Of a stretch of DNA of 64,000 nucleotides, positions 41,314 to 51,155 are shown in pieces. How positions within the stretch are numbered: the stretch's first letter is position 1; each line of letters begins with the position of its first letter. A model generated the notes under the pieces. That model was not told where the DNA came from, ran no database searches, and was given only the letters and a program-made list of their open reading frames with translations. The DNA lies in assembly GCF_008711155.1 (NCBI RefSeq), contig NZ_VUYQ01000002.1, positions 558,001 to 622,000 of the forward strand, given 5' to 3'. The DNA is from Dechloromonas sp. CZR5 (GTDB lineage Bacteria; Pseudomonadota; Gammaproteobacteria; Burkholderiales; Rhodocyclaceae). The translations under genes were made by a program, and so were the position numbers.

Positions 41314-43466
41314 AGCGTTTCGTCGCCGCCGGCGGGGCTTTCGCGGCAGCAATCGGGGGCATCCTGTGGTTCCTGCTGTTGATGTCGACTGCGGCCGATA
41401 CGGTGATTTTTTCGCGCAACTATCCGCTGCTGATCGCGCTCAACGTGATTCTGGCACTGGGCATGGTCGGCCTGGTCGGCTGGCAGTTGCGTACCTTGTG
41501 GCGGGACTACCAGGCCCAGGTTTTCGGAGCCCGCCTGAAACTGCGACTGATGCTGATGTTCGGCGTCATCGCGGTGTTGCCCGGCGCGCTGGTTTACGGC
41601 GTTTCAGTCCAGTTCGTGACCCGCTCCATCGAAAGCTGGTTCGACGTACGAGTCGAGAAGGCGCTCGAATCCGGCCTGCATTTGGGGCGCTCGGCGCTGG
41701 ATTCACTGCTTGCCGACATCGTCGACAAAGGCCGCAGCATGGCCAGCGAATTGTCCGACATCCAGGAAGCCTCGCGCCGTTCGGCCCTGTTGCGCCTGCG
41801 CGAGGAAAAAGGCGTGCAGACGGCTGCCCTGTTTTCGGTCGGCGGCCAGCTGCTGTCCAGCGCGACCAGCGAGCTGTCCTCCCTGATGCCGGAACTGCCC
41901 AGTCAGGCCCAGCTCAAGCAGGCGCGGAATTCCCGCTCGATCGGCACCGTCGAGGGCGACGACGGCAAGCTTTTCCTGCGCGTTCTGGTCCCGGTTTCGG
42001 CGCGCGACATGTTCGAGGAGCCGCGCATCCTGCAACTGACGCAGCCGGTCCCGGCGGCCCTGGCCCACGATGCCGATGCGGTGCAGGGGGTGTATCGCGA
42101 CTATCAGGAATTGCAGTTGGCGCGCGACGGCCTGACCCGCATCTATGCATTGACGCTGACGCTGACCGTGCTGGTCGCCCTGTTCGGTGCCTTTGCACTG
42201 GCCTACCTGATGGCGCGCCGGCTGGCAGCACCGCTGCATATCCTGGCTGAAGGGACGCAAGCCGTGGCACAGGGCGACTTCTCGCCGCGCCAGGCGATTT
42301 ACAGCGGCGATGAGCTCGGCGTGCTGACCCAGTCGTTCAATCGCATGACGCGACAGCTCGACGATGCGCGCCGCGAGACCGAGCGCCACCGGGCGGAACT
42401 GGAATCGGCACGCGGCTACCTCGAATCGATCCTCGCCAACCTGTCCACCGGGGTACTGGTTTTCGACCGCCGCTTCGTGCTGCGCACGGTGAACGAGGGG
42501 GCGCTGACCATCCTGAACGACGACTTCGATGGCCTGGTCAGCGTTGCCGTCGAGGTGTGGCCGCGCCAGCAGGTACTTGGCAGCTTCATCCGCGAACAAT
42601 TTGCGGCGACCGGTGAGCCGGAGTGGCAGGCCCAGCTCGAACTGGAGCGGCCAAACGGCATGCCGCAGGTGCTGTTGCTGCGTGGTTCGCGCTTGCCGGA
42701 GGCGAGCGGTGGCGGCGACGTGGTCGTATTCGACGATGTGACCCGGCTGATCGCCGCCCAGCGCAGCGCCGCCTGGGGCGAGGTGGCGCGCCGTCTGGCG
42801 CACGAGATCAAGAACCCGCTGACGCCGATCCAGTTGTCGGCCGAACGCCTGCAGTTCAAACTCGCCGACAAGCTGACCAACGGCGACGCCGACATGCTGG
42901 CGCGCGGCACGCAGACGATCATCAACCAGGTTCAGGCCATGAAGCGCATGGTCGACGATTTCCGCGATTACGCCCGCCTGCCGGCTCCGGAAGTGGCGCC
43001 GCTCGATCTCAACGCGTTGATCCGCGAAGTGCTGGGCCTCTACGAAAGCTCGTCGGCGACCATCGAAACCGACCTGGCAGCCGATCTCGGCAGCATCCTG
43101 GGGGATGCCACGCAGCTGCGGCAGATCATCCACAACCTGCTGCGCAATGCCGAGGATGCGCTGGAAGGACTCGAGGGTACGCGCATCGTCCTGCGTACCG
43201 AACGGGGCCTTCGCCATGCACGCCTGTCGATTGCCGACAATGGCCCGGGCTTTCCGGTCGAGCTGTTGCCGCGCATCTTCGAACCCTATGTCACTACCAA
43301 GGCCCGGGGAACCGGCCTCGGCTTGCCCATCGTCAGGAAGATCGTCGACGAACACCAGGGCAGCATCGAAATCAGCAATGCACCGGAGGGCGGCGCGCGG
43401 ATCGACATCCGCCTGCCCCTGGTGAAAGAGGAGGAAGCCAAAAATGGCCATCATTCTGGTCGTTGA
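41310..43466 (+). CDS. ntrY: NtrY-like sensor histidine kinase
   Basis: A 718-residue membrane kinase of the NtrY class. Three membrane helices in the first 110 residues and another at about 275-300 flank a periplasmic sensing region (about 100-270). HAMP follows, then a PAS domain (about 370-470), HisKA with RRLAHEIKNPLTPIQLSAER (His near residue 498), and an HATPase with GTGLGLPIVRKIVDEHQG. Its stop overlaps the regulator start by 23 bp. In other bacteria NtrYX senses nitrogen, redox or membrane state; the signal here is unknown. Confidence 0.9.
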   Translation: MKRFVAAGGAFAAAIGGILWFLLLMSTAADTVIFSRNYPLLIALNVILALGMVGLVGWQLRTLWRDYQAQVFGARLKLRLMLMFGVIAVLPGALVYGVSVQFVTRSIESWFDVRVEKALESGLHLGRSALDSLLADIVDKGRSMASELSDIQEASRRSALLRLREEKGVQTAALFSVGGQLLSSATSELSSLMPELPSQAQLKQARNSRSIGTVEGDDGKLFLRVLVPVSARDMFEEPRILQLTQPVPAALAHDADAVQGVYRDYQELQLARDGLTRIYALTLTLTVLVALFGAFALAYLMARRLAAPLHILAEGTQAVAQGDFSPRQAIYSGDELGVLTQSFNRMTRQLDDARRETERHRAELESARGYLESILANLSTGVLVFDRRFVLRTVNEGALTILNDDFDGLVSVAVEVWPRQQVLGSFIREQFAATGEPEWQAQLELERPNGMPQVLLLRGSRLPEASGGGDVVVFDDVTRLIAAQRSAAWGEVARRLAHEIKNPLTPIQLSAERLQFKLADKLTNGDADMLARGTQTIINQVQAMKRMVDDFRDYARLPAPEVAPLDLNALIREVLGLYESSSATIETDLAADLGSILGDATQLRQIIHNLLRNAEDALEGLEGTRIVLRTERGLRHARLSIADNGPGFPVELLPRIFEPYVTTKARGTGLGLPIVRKIVDEHQGSIEISNAPEGGARIDIRLPLVKEEEAKNGHHSGR

Positions 43467-44709
43467 CGACGAAGTAGGTATTCGCGAGTTGCTCTCGGAA
43501 ATCCTGATCGACGAAGGTTACGACGTTCGGTTGGCGGAAAACGCGACGGCGGCGCGGCAGATTCGCAACGATCTGCGTCCGGATCTCGTCCTGCTCGATA
43601 TCTGGATGCCGGATACGGATGGTATTTCCCTGCTCAAGGAATGGCATGCCGCCGGGCATCTCAACATGCCGGTGGTCATGATGTCGGGGCACGGCACCAT
43701 CGATACCGCGGTCGAGGCCACGCGCTTCGGTGCCTTCGATTTCCTCGAGAAACCGATTGCCCTGCAGAAGCTGCTGTCCACCGTGCAGAAGGCGCTCAAG
43801 CACGACAAGCCGCCGGCCCGGCCGGCCCTGACGCTGGAATCCTTCACGCGCTCGGCCTTCGTCAAGGAATTCAAGCGGCGCCTCGAGCAGGCGGCGGCCA
43901 AGTCGCCGGCCCTGTTGATCAAGGGGGCCAATGGCGGCATGGCGGAAATCTGTGCGCGGACCCTGCAGTTGCCGCGTGCGCCATGGCTCGACCTGAGCGA
44001 GGTGAGCAGCGCGCTGACGCAGGAAATGCTTGAAAAAATTACCGGCGGCATCCTCTTCGTGCCGAATCTGGCCGTGCTGGGCAAGATGCAGCAGATGAAC
44101 CTTGCCTTTGCCATGGAGCGTCTGGAGAAACTGAACCTGCAGTTGGTCGCCGCAACGGTCGCGCCACTGTCGACGCTGGCCGAGGCCGGCTGGGACGGCA
44201 AGCTGCTGTCGCGGATCGGCGAGGTCTGGGTGGCCATGCCGTCGCTGGCGGGCCACGGCGATGAGCTGCCGGAGATCGCCGGTCTGCTGCTGACCAATTT
44301 TGTCGAACGCGGCGAAGTGCCGTTGCGCCGTTTTTCCACCGCCGCCCTGAACACGTTGCGCTCGCTGCCGTGGAAGCGCCAGCCGGATTCGAGCTGGAGC
44401 GATCTCTACGTGCTGGTGCGCAACCTGGCCCTGACCTCGCTCGACGAGGAAATCAGCGCCGACGACGTGCTGCGCGTGATGCCCCAGGACACTGGGGAGC
44501 GTCCGGAAATCCAGTCGCTGCTGCCGCTTTTCGATCAGCCGCTACGCGAAGCGCGGGACGCCTTCGAGAAGTTGTATTTCGAGCACCATCTGCGCCTTGA
44601 AGGCGGGAATATGACGAAGTTGGCCGAGCGTTCGGGGCTGGAGCGCACCCACTTGTATCGCAAGCTCAAGCAACTGGACGTCAAACTCGGCAAGCGGGGC
44701 GAAGAATAG
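43444..44709 (+). CDS. ntrX: NtrX-like response regulator with degenerate AAA+ module
   Basis: A 421-residue regulator. The receiver domain (about 1-120) is intact, with phospho-acceptor D52 (LVLLDIWMPDTDG). The C-terminal Fis-type helix-turn-helix is intact (MTKLAERSGLERTHLYRKLK). The middle (about 140-350) is recognisably derived from the sigma54-activator ATPase (GGILFVPNL, LQLVAATVAPL, LLSRIGEVWVAMPSL), but the Walker A loop has become IKGANGGMAE, the GAFTGA loop that contacts sigma54 is absent, and the Walker B acidic pair is lost. It therefore probably cannot hydrolyse ATP or activate sigma54 and may act as a plain DNA-binding regulator. Confidence 0.87.
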   Translation: MAIILVVDDEVGIRELLSEILIDEGYDVRLAENATAARQIRNDLRPDLVLLDIWMPDTDGISLLKEWHAAGHLNMPVVMMSGHGTIDTAVEATRFGAFDFLEKPIALQKLLSTVQKALKHDKPPARPALTLESFTRSAFVKEFKRRLEQAAAKSPALLIKGANGGMAEICARTLQLPRAPWLDLSEVSSALTQEMLEKITGGILFVPNLAVLGKMQQMNLAFAMERLEKLNLQLVAATVAPLSTLAEAGWDGKLLSRIGEVWVAMPSLAGHGDELPEIAGLLLTNFVERGEVPLRRFSTAALNTLRSLPWKRQPDSSWSDLYVLVRNLALTSLDEEISADDVLRVMPQDTGERPEIQSLLPLFDQPLREARDAFEKLYFEHHLRLEGGNMTKLAERSGLERTHLYRKLKQLDVKLGKRGEE

Positions 44710-44801
44710 CGAAGAACAGGGCAGGCCGCACCGGGCAATCGGGGGATTGCAGAGTCGGGCGGATGCGCAGCTGGAATCTCCAGCGATAAGGAGGGGCGTA
44801 C

Positions 44802-46235
44802 ATGAAAGTCATCATTCTCGGTGCCGGGCAGGTTGGCGCCAGCGTGGCCGAAGGTCTGGTTTCGGAAGAAAACGACATCACGATCATCGATACCGATGGC
44901 GCCAGGCTGATGCAGTTGCAGGACCGAATCGATCTGCGGGCCGTGGTCGGCAATGCCGCGCTCCCGAGCACCCTGCGTGATGCCGGGGCCGACGATGCAG
45001 ACATGGTCATTGCGCTGACGCAGAGCGATCAGACCAATCTGGTCGCCTGCAAGTTGGCCCAGAACGTGTTCAATGTTCCGACCCGCATTGCCCGCCTGCG
45101 TTCACGGGATTTTCTGGAGGACGAAACACTGCTTTCGCCGGAAAACTTCGCGGTTGATTTTGCCCTGTGTCCGGAACAGGTCATTACCGACTACATCCGT
45201 CGCCTGATCGAATTTCCCGAAGCCTTGCAGGTTCTCAATTTCGCCCAGGGGCGTGTGTGCCTGGTGGCCGTGCGGGCCTACGACGGCGGTTTGCTGGTGG
45301 GGCGGCAGATCAAGGAGATGCGCTCGCTGCTGCCGCCGGACATGGATGCCCGTATCGCGGCCATCTTCCGGGGCAACCAGCCGGTCTTCCCGGAGGGGGA
45401 TACGCTGGTCGAGGCGGGAGACGAGGTGTTCCTGCTCTCGGCCGCCGAACATATCCGGCCCGTGCTGCGTCAATTGCGCCGGATGATGACGCCCGTCGAG
45501 CGCATCATGATCGCCGGCGGCGGCAATATCGGCCTGCGTCTCGCCAAGGCGCTGGAAAAGCGTTACGAAATCAAGCTCATCGAGGGTCGAAAGGAACGGG
45601 CCGAGTTCATCGCCAACGAACTGGACAACACCCTCGTCCTGCTCGGCGATGCGACCGACGAGGAACTGCTCGAGCAGGAGAACATCGGCGAGATGGACCT
45701 GTTCCTTGCCGTCACCAACGACGACGAGGACAACATCATGGCCGGCAGCCTGGCCAAGCGACTCGGCAGCAAGCGCGTCGTGGCGTTGATCAACCGTCGG
45801 GCCTACGCCGACATGATCGAGGGTGGACCGATCGATATCGGGATCTCGCCGGCGCAGGTTTCCATCGGAACATTGCTGGCCCACGTCCGGCAGGGCGACG
45901 TGGCAGAAGTCCATTCGTTGCGCCGGGGGGCTGCCGAGGCGCTGGAACTGGTTGCCCATGGCGATGCCAAGACCTCCAAGATCGTCGGCAAGCGCATCGA
46001 TCAGATCGACTGGCCGCACGGGGTAACCGTCGCCGCGATGGTGCGCAATTTCGACAAGGCCGTGGTGATCGGACAGACCGACGAATGGACCTCGATTACC
46101 CGTCATGGCGAAGTGGTCATCGCGCACCACGATACGGTGATCGAACCCGGGGATCACGTGATCGTCTTCTGCACCAGCAAGAAGCTGGTCAAGAAAGTCG
46201 AGAAGCTCTTCCAGGTCGGATTCCACTTTCTGTAG
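44802..46235 (+). CDS. trkA: Trk potassium uptake system peripheral protein TrkA
   Basis: A 477-residue cytoplasmic regulator of the TrkH channel. It has two RCK halves, each with a Rossmann NAD-binding domain (MKVIILGAGQVGASVAEGLV; RIMIAGGGNIGLRLAKALEK) followed by a TrkA-C domain. The size is that of E. coli TrkA (458). A strong AAGGAGG ribosome-binding site precedes the ATG. It is followed 11 bp later by trkH. Confidence 0.96.
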   Translation: MKVIILGAGQVGASVAEGLVSEENDITIIDTDGARLMQLQDRIDLRAVVGNAALPSTLRDAGADDADMVIALTQSDQTNLVACKLAQNVFNVPTRIARLRSRDFLEDETLLSPENFAVDFALCPEQVITDYIRRLIEFPEALQVLNFAQGRVCLVAVRAYDGGLLVGRQIKEMRSLLPPDMDARIAAIFRGNQPVFPEGDTLVEAGDEVFLLSAAEHIRPVLRQLRRMMTPVERIMIAGGGNIGLRLAKALEKRYEIKLIEGRKERAEFIANELDNTLVLLGDATDEELLEQENIGEMDLFLAVTNDDEDNIMAGSLAKRLGSKRVVALINRRAYADMIEGGPIDIGISPAQVSIGTLLAHVRQGDVAEVHSLRRGAAEALELVAHGDAKTSKIVGKRIDQIDWPHGVTVAAMVRNFDKAVVIGQTDEWTSITRHGEVVIAHHDTVIEPGDHVIVFCTSKKLVKKVEKLFQVGFHFL

Positions 46236-46246
46236 GGGCTGCCGCG

Positions 46247-47701
46247 ATGACCCGATTTGCCCCGGTTTACCGTGCGCTGGGCATGATCATCATGCTCTTC
46301 GGCCTGACCATGCTGGCGCCGCTGATTCTCTCCTACGTCGTCGATGACGGAGCACAGGCTGTCTACGACGAGTCCTTTGCCCTGACCATGCTGTGCGGAG
46401 CCTTCCTCTGGTACCGCTACCGTCGCTGTAAGCGCGAACTGAGCATCCGCGACGGATTCCTGATGGTGGTGCTGGTGTGGACGGTCCTGCCGGCATTCGC
46501 GGCGATTCCCCTGATGCTGCAACTCGGTATAAGCCATACCGATGCCTATTTCGAGACGGTTTCCGGTCTCACCACCACCGGCGCTACGGTGTTGACGAAC
46601 ATCGACCAGTTACCGATGTCGATCAACCTGTGGCGGCATCAGCTTGTCTGGGTGGGCGGCATGGGCCTGATCGTGCTGGCCATCGCCATCCTTCCCCTGC
46701 TCGGTATCGGCGGCCGCCAGATGTTCAAGGCCGAGACGCCGGGGCCGATGAAGGATGCCAAGATGACGCCGCGCATCGCCGAAACGGCCAAAGGGCTGTA
46801 TCTGGTTTATCTCGGCGTCACCCTCGCCTGCGTCATCTCGCTGCGCATTGCCGGGATGAACTGGTTCGATGCCACGTGCCACACCTTCTCGATCATGGGT
46901 TTGGGGGGGTTCTCGACCCATGACGCCAGCTTCGGGTTTTTCGATTCGCCGACCATCGAATTTGTCGCCATCGTCTTCATGCTGATCGCCGGCATGAACT
47001 TCGGAACGCTGTTCCTGGCCGTGACCGGGCGTACGCTACGGCCCTATCTGCTCGATCCGGAAGCGCGCTGGTTCCTCGGCGTAACCTTGCTCAGCATTTT
47101 TGTCGTTGCTGTCTATATCTGGAAGGACGGTGCGTACCCCGACCTCGATACCGCGATGCGTCATGTCGCATTCAACCTGGTCTCGATCGCCACGACGACC
47201 GGCTTGTCCAGCGTCGACTACGCGCAGTGGCCGATTTTTGCACCCTTGTGGATGCTGTTCCTGTCCAGCTTCGCGACCAGTGCCGGGTCAACCGGGGGTG
47301 GTATCAAGATGATGCGGGCCCTGCTGCTCTACAAGCAGGTCTATCGCGAACTGGTACGCGCCATGCATCCCAGCGCGGTATACAACATCCGGATCGGCGG
47401 TCAGGTCGCTCCACAGCCCATTCTTTTCGCGGTGCTTTCCTTCGCCTTCATGTACATGGTCAGCATCGTATCGCTCACGCTCATCCTGGCCTTCACCGGG
47501 CTGGACATTGTCTCGGCCTTCACCGCCATCGTCGCCAGCATCAACAACACGGGACCGGGACTGGGCGTGGTCGGGCCGTCGACGACCTACGAGGTTCTCG
47601 GCGATTTCCAGACCTGGGTATGTACGTTCGCGATGCTGCTCGGCCGTCTGGAAATCTTCACTCTGCTGGTGGTGCTGACGCCTGCCTTCTGGCGCAAATA
47701 G
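46247..47701 (+). CDS. trkH: Trk potassium transporter, membrane subunit TrkH
   Basis: A 484-residue K+ channel-like transporter of the TrkH/KtrB superfamily, with about ten membrane helices and four pore-loop repeats carrying the selectivity glycines (SGLTTTGATVLTNID; MGLGGFSTHDASFGF; TTTGLSSVDYAQW; SINNTGPGLGVVGPS). I chose the ATG at 46247, giving MTRFAPVYRALGMIIMLFGL. It forms a pair with trkA for constitutive, moderate-affinity K+ uptake, in contrast to the inducible high-affinity kdp system at the other end of this window. Confidence 0.96.
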   Translation: MTRFAPVYRALGMIIMLFGLTMLAPLILSYVVDDGAQAVYDESFALTMLCGAFLWYRYRRCKRELSIRDGFLMVVLVWTVLPAFAAIPLMLQLGISHTDAYFETVSGLTTTGATVLTNIDQLPMSINLWRHQLVWVGGMGLIVLAIAILPLLGIGGRQMFKAETPGPMKDAKMTPRIAETAKGLYLVYLGVTLACVISLRIAGMNWFDATCHTFSIMGLGGFSTHDASFGFFDSPTIEFVAIVFMLIAGMNFGTLFLAVTGRTLRPYLLDPEARWFLGVTLLSIFVVAVYIWKDGAYPDLDTAMRHVAFNLVSIATTTGLSSVDYAQWPIFAPLWMLFLSSFATSAGSTGGGIKMMRALLLYKQVYRELVRAMHPSAVYNIRIGGQVAPQPILFAVLSFAFMYMVSIVSLTLILAFTGLDIVSAFTAIVASINNTGPGLGVVGPSTTYEVLGDFQTWVCTFAMLLGRLEIFTLLVVLTPAFWRK

Positions 47702-47793
47702 CGTCGGGCCGCCTTTTCCTGATTTATCGCAAGTGACCGCGAGCGGGGAAAGGCGGATAATGCCGGTTTTCCGATTTTCTGGCGGAGTCCGAC

Positions 47794-48861
47794 GTGAGCC
47801 GACCCAAGAACGACACTTTCCTGCGCGCCCTTCTCAAGGAGCCGACCGAATACACCCCGCTGTGGCTGATGCGCCAGGCGGGCCGCTACCTGCCCGAGTA
47901 TTGCGAAACCCGCAAACGGGCCGGCAACTTCCTGAACCTGTGCAAGTCGCCGACCATGGCCTGCGAAGTGACCCTGCAGCCGCTGGCCCGCTACGATCTC
48001 GACGCCGCCATCCTGTTCTCCGACATCCTGACCGTGCCGGACGCCATGGGCCTCGGTCTCTACTTTGCCGAAGGCGAAGGCCCGCGTTTCGAGCGCCCGC
48101 TGCGCGAGGAATGGGCGATCAACAACCTGACCGCCCCCGATCCCTACGAGCATCTCGGCTACGTCATGGATGCCGTTTCCGAAATCCGCCGCGCGCTGGA
48201 CAACTCGGTGCCGCTGATCGGCTTCTCCGGCAGCCCCTACACGCTCGCCTGCTACATGGTCGAAGGCCAGGGCTCGAGCGATTTCCGCCACATCAAGGGC
48301 ATGCTCTACAACCGTCCGGATCTGCTGCACAAGATCCTGTCGGTCACCACCGAATCGGTGATTTCCTACCTGAACGCCCAGATCGACTCCGGCGCCCAGG
48401 CCGTGATGATCTTCGACACCTGGGGCGGTTCGCTGTCCAATGCTGCCTACGAGGAATTCTCGCTGCAATACATGCAGCGCATCGTTGCCGGCCTGAAGAA
48501 GGAAAAGGACGGCCAGCGCATTCCGAGCATCGTGTTCACCAAGAACGGCGGCCTGTGGCTGGAAAAGATCGCCGCCATCGGCTGCGATGCCGTCGGCCTC
48601 GACTGGACGATCGATATCGGGGAAGCCCGTCGTCGTGTCGGCGACAAGGTCGCCCTGCAAGGCAACCTCGATCCGAACGTCCTGTTTGCCCAGCCGGAAA
48701 TCGTTGCAGCAGAAGCGAAGAAGGTTCTCGATAGCTACGGAACGGGCAATACCGGCCATGTCTTCAACCTGGGCCATGGAATCTCCCAATTCACGCCGCC
48801 CGAGAGCGTGACCGCCCTCGTCGAAGCGGTTCATACCCATAGCCGTCTATTACGTAAGTAA
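47794..48861 (+). CDS. hemE: Uroporphyrinogen decarboxylase
   Basis: Catalyses removal of four acetate carboxyls from uroporphyrinogen III to give coproporphyrinogen III in heme synthesis. The 355-residue protein has the N-terminal signature [16 protein letters not shown], the conserved aspartate in [13 protein letters not shown], and [19 protein letters not shown]. It starts at GTG (47794-47796) with a GGCGGAG ribosome-binding sequence. hemE followed by priA is a common betaproteobacterial order. Confidence 0.97.
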   Translation: MSRPKNDTFLRALLKEPTEYTPLWLMRQAGRYLPEYCETRKRAGNFLNLCKSPTMACEVTLQPLARYDLDAAILFSDILTVPDAMGLGLYFAEGEGPRFERPLREEWAINNLTAPDPYEHLGYVMDAVSEIRRALDNSVPLIGFSGSPYTLACYMVEGQGSSDFRHIKGMLYNRPDLLHKILSVTTESVISYLNAQIDSGAQAVMIFDTWGGSLSNAAYEEFSLQYMQRIVAGLKKEKDGQRIPSIVFTKNGGLWLEKIAAIGCDAVGLDWTIDIGEARRRVGDKVALQGNLDPNVLFAQPEIVAAEAKKVLDSYGTGNTGHVFNLGHGISQFTPPESVTALVEAVHTHSRLLRK

Positions 48862-48889
48862 TGCCTATAAGTAGGTGGCAAAGCTTGAC

Positions 48890-49089
48890 TTATGCACAGA
48901 GTTTTGCCACCTGCAGAAAAAATGTCCGTAAAAAACCTTGACAGTATTGTGTTTATTCAAGGTGTTGAATTTAAACGATTTTGTTTGTTGCCCATTATTT
49001 CGGCAGGGTGACAAAATCCTTACCGGCCCGCGACTTAGCGCATTGGCCCGGAAGTAATTCACAAAGTTATCCACAGTTTTTGTGGACAA
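48890..49089. promoter_or_regulatory. DnaA-box cluster in the AT-rich hemE-priA gap
   Basis: The 277-bp gap between hemE and priA is noticeably AT-rich (about 48900-49010) and holds three DnaA-box matches: TTATGCACA (48890-48898, fits the E. coli-style TTATNCACA), TTATCCACA (49067-49075, perfect), and an inverted TTGTCCACA (plus-strand TGTGGACAA, 49081-49089), the last two forming an inverted pair with a 5-base spacer. A TTGACA lies at about 48938-48943 but without a good -10. It could be a DnaA-regulated priA promoter region or a DnaA-titration site. Confidence 0.55.
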
Positions 49090-49138
49090 CTCGAAAAGCC
49101 GTCGATTTTGAATCGAACCTGCCCGTTTTTTCGGAGAA

Positions 49139-51145
49139 ATGACGGCCTCGGCCGCTGAAACGATGCCTGTTTTGCGCGTTGCCCTCGATTTACCCCTGCA
49201 TCGACTCTTCGACTATGTCAGCGAATCGGCCGGCCCGGACGATGTCGGCCGACGCGTTCGGGTGCCGTTCGGGCGTGGCGAAAGGCTCGGGGTCATCGTG
49301 GACGTCGCCGATGCCAGCGACTGGCCGATCGATCAGCTCAAGGCCGCCGGCGACATACTGCGCGATCTGCCGCCGCTGCCCCGCGATTTCCTGGCCCTTT
49401 GCGAATTTGCAAGCACTTACTACCAGGCCGCTTTCGGCGAAGTCGTGATGCAGGCATTGCCGGCCGGCCTCAAGCGCCTCGATCCGCCGGACCGGCGCAG
49501 TGGTCGTGCCACCAAACCTTCCGCTACCTTGGCGCCGCCCGATTTGACCGGCGAGCAGGCCGCAGCGGTGGCGGCTATCGATCCGGCCGCGGGATTTGCC
49601 GCCTACCTGCTGCATGGCGTGACCGGCAGCGGCAAGACCGAGGTCTACCTGCGCCTGATCGACAAGGCGCTGGCGGCCGGCAAGCAGGTCCTGCTGCTGG
49701 TGCCCGAAATCAATCTGACGCCTCAGCTCGAAAGCCGGGTCCGCGCCCGTTTTCAGGAGCGTGCCGTGGTCTCCCTGCATAGCGAACTGGCCGAAGCGGC
49801 GCGCGAACGAAACTGGCGGGCGGCATTTTCCGGCGAGGCGAGCATCGTGCTCGGTACCCGGCTGGCGATCTTCACACCGATGCCGCGGCTCGGGCTGATC
49901 GTCGTCGATGAGGAGCACGATGCCTCGTTCAAGCAGCAGGACGGCATGCGCTATTCGGCCCGCGACATCGCGGTGTTTCGCGCCAACCAGCTGAAGATTC
50001 CCGTCCTTCTCGGCTCGGCGACGCCTTCGCTGGAATCGTGGTCGAATGCCCAGACCGGGCGCTACCGGATGCTCAGCCTGCGCGAGCGAGCCAACCCCGA
50101 AGCGACCCTGCCGACCGTCAAGATTCTCGATACGCGCCGCATGGCGCTCAGGGAGGGCGTCAGCGAACCGCTGGTCGCCGCCATTCAGGCCCGCCTGGAA
50201 CGTGGCGAACAAAGCCTCGTTTTCCTGAACCGGCGGGGTTATGCACCGGTTCTGGCGTGCCCGCCCTGCGGCTGGGTTTCGCGCTGCAAGCGTTGTGCGG
50301 CGAACATGGTGCTGCACCTTGCCGACCGGCGCTTGCGCTGCCATCACTGCGGCTTCGAATATCGCATCCCGAAAGCCTGTCCGACCTGCGGCAATCAGGA
50401 CATCCATCCCTTCGGGCGCGGCACGCAGCGCCTCGAGGGCTGGCTGCAGGAGCAGTTTCCGGATGCCCGCATCCTGCGCGTCGACCGCGATGCGGTAAAG
50501 AGCCGCAAGCAGTGGGAGGCGATCCTCGAACGCATCCATGGCGGCGAGGCCGACATCCTGGTCGGCACGCAGATGCTGGCCAAGGGGCACGACTTCCCCA
50601 GGCTGACCCTGGTTGGCATTCTGGGTGCCGATTCCGCGCTGTTCGCCGCCGACTGCCGTGCGCCGGAGCGGCTGTTCGCCCAGCTCATGCAGGTCGCCGG
50701 TCGGGCGGGACGGGCCGAGTTGAAGGGCGAGGTGCTGATCCAGACGCAGTACCCGGATAACCCCTTGTTTGCCTCGCTGGTCGCCCACGACTACCCCGGC
50801 TTCGCCAGCGCCCAGCTGACCGAGCGCGAGCAGGCCGGCTTTCCGCCCTACACCTTCCAGGCCATGCTGCGCGCCGAGGCGCCCGACATGGCGGATGCCA
50901 TCGCCTTCCTGAAAACGGCGGCGCTCCTGCCGGTCATTGCCGGACACGACAACGTCCTGATCTACGATCCGGTACCGATGAAGATGGCCCGCCTGGCCAA
51001 CCTCGAGCGCGGCCAGCTCCTGGTCGAATCGCATTCCCGCCCGGCGCTGCAGGCGTTTCTGCCGCGCTGGCGCGAAGCCGTCGAAGGCCTCAAGGCGCCG
51101 TCCCGTTTGCGCTGGCATATCGAGGTCGATCCGCTGGAGTTCTGA
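49139..51145 (+). CDS. priA: Primosomal protein N' (replication restart helicase PriA)
   Basis: PriA recognises abandoned forks and reloads the replisome. The 668-residue protein has the N-terminal 3'-end-binding domain (VLRVALDLPLHRLFDYVSES), Walker A GVTGSGKTEVY at about 160-170, the DEEH helicase box (LIVVDEEHDASFKQQDG), and the zinc region with paired cysteines (CPPCGWVSRCKRC and CHHCGFEYRIPKACPTCG). It is somewhat shorter than E. coli PriA (732), as is usual in this group. The start at 49139 is preceded closely by GGAG; an ATG eight codons later is possible. Confidence 0.95.
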   Translation: MTASAAETMPVLRVALDLPLHRLFDYVSESAGPDDVGRRVRVPFGRGERLGVIVDVADASDWPIDQLKAAGDILRDLPPLPRDFLALCEFASTYYQAAFGEVVMQALPAGLKRLDPPDRRSGRATKPSATLAPPDLTGEQAAAVAAIDPAAGFAAYLLHGVTGSGKTEVYLRLIDKALAAGKQVLLLVPEINLTPQLESRVRARFQERAVVSLHSELAEAARERNWRAAFSGEASIVLGTRLAIFTPMPRLGLIVVDEEHDASFKQQDGMRYSARDIAVFRANQLKIPVLLGSATPSLESWSNAQTGRYRMLSLRERANPEATLPTVKILDTRRMALREGVSEPLVAAIQARLERGEQSLVFLNRRGYAPVLACPPCGWVSRCKRCAANMVLHLADRRLRCHHCGFEYRIPKACPTCGNQDIHPFGRGTQRLEGWLQEQFPDARILRVDRDAVKSRKQWEAILERIHGGEADILVGTQMLAKGHDFPRLTLVGILGADSALFAADCRAPERLFAQLMQVAGRAGRAELKGEVLIQTQYPDNPLFASLVAHDYPGFASAQLTEREQAGFPPYTFQAMLRAEAPDMADAIAFLKTAALLPVIAGHDNVLIYDPVPMKMARLANLERGQLLVESHSRPALQAFLPRWREAVEGLKAPSRLRWHIEVDPLEF

Positions 51146-51155
51146 TCGGCACGCC

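Noticed and set aside
46152-46163. CACGTG palindrome in trkA as a fourth parS site
   Set aside because: The flanks are GAT/ATC instead of GTT/AAC, so it does not fit GTTNCACGTGNAAC; it is a chance E-box-like palindrome inside a coding region.
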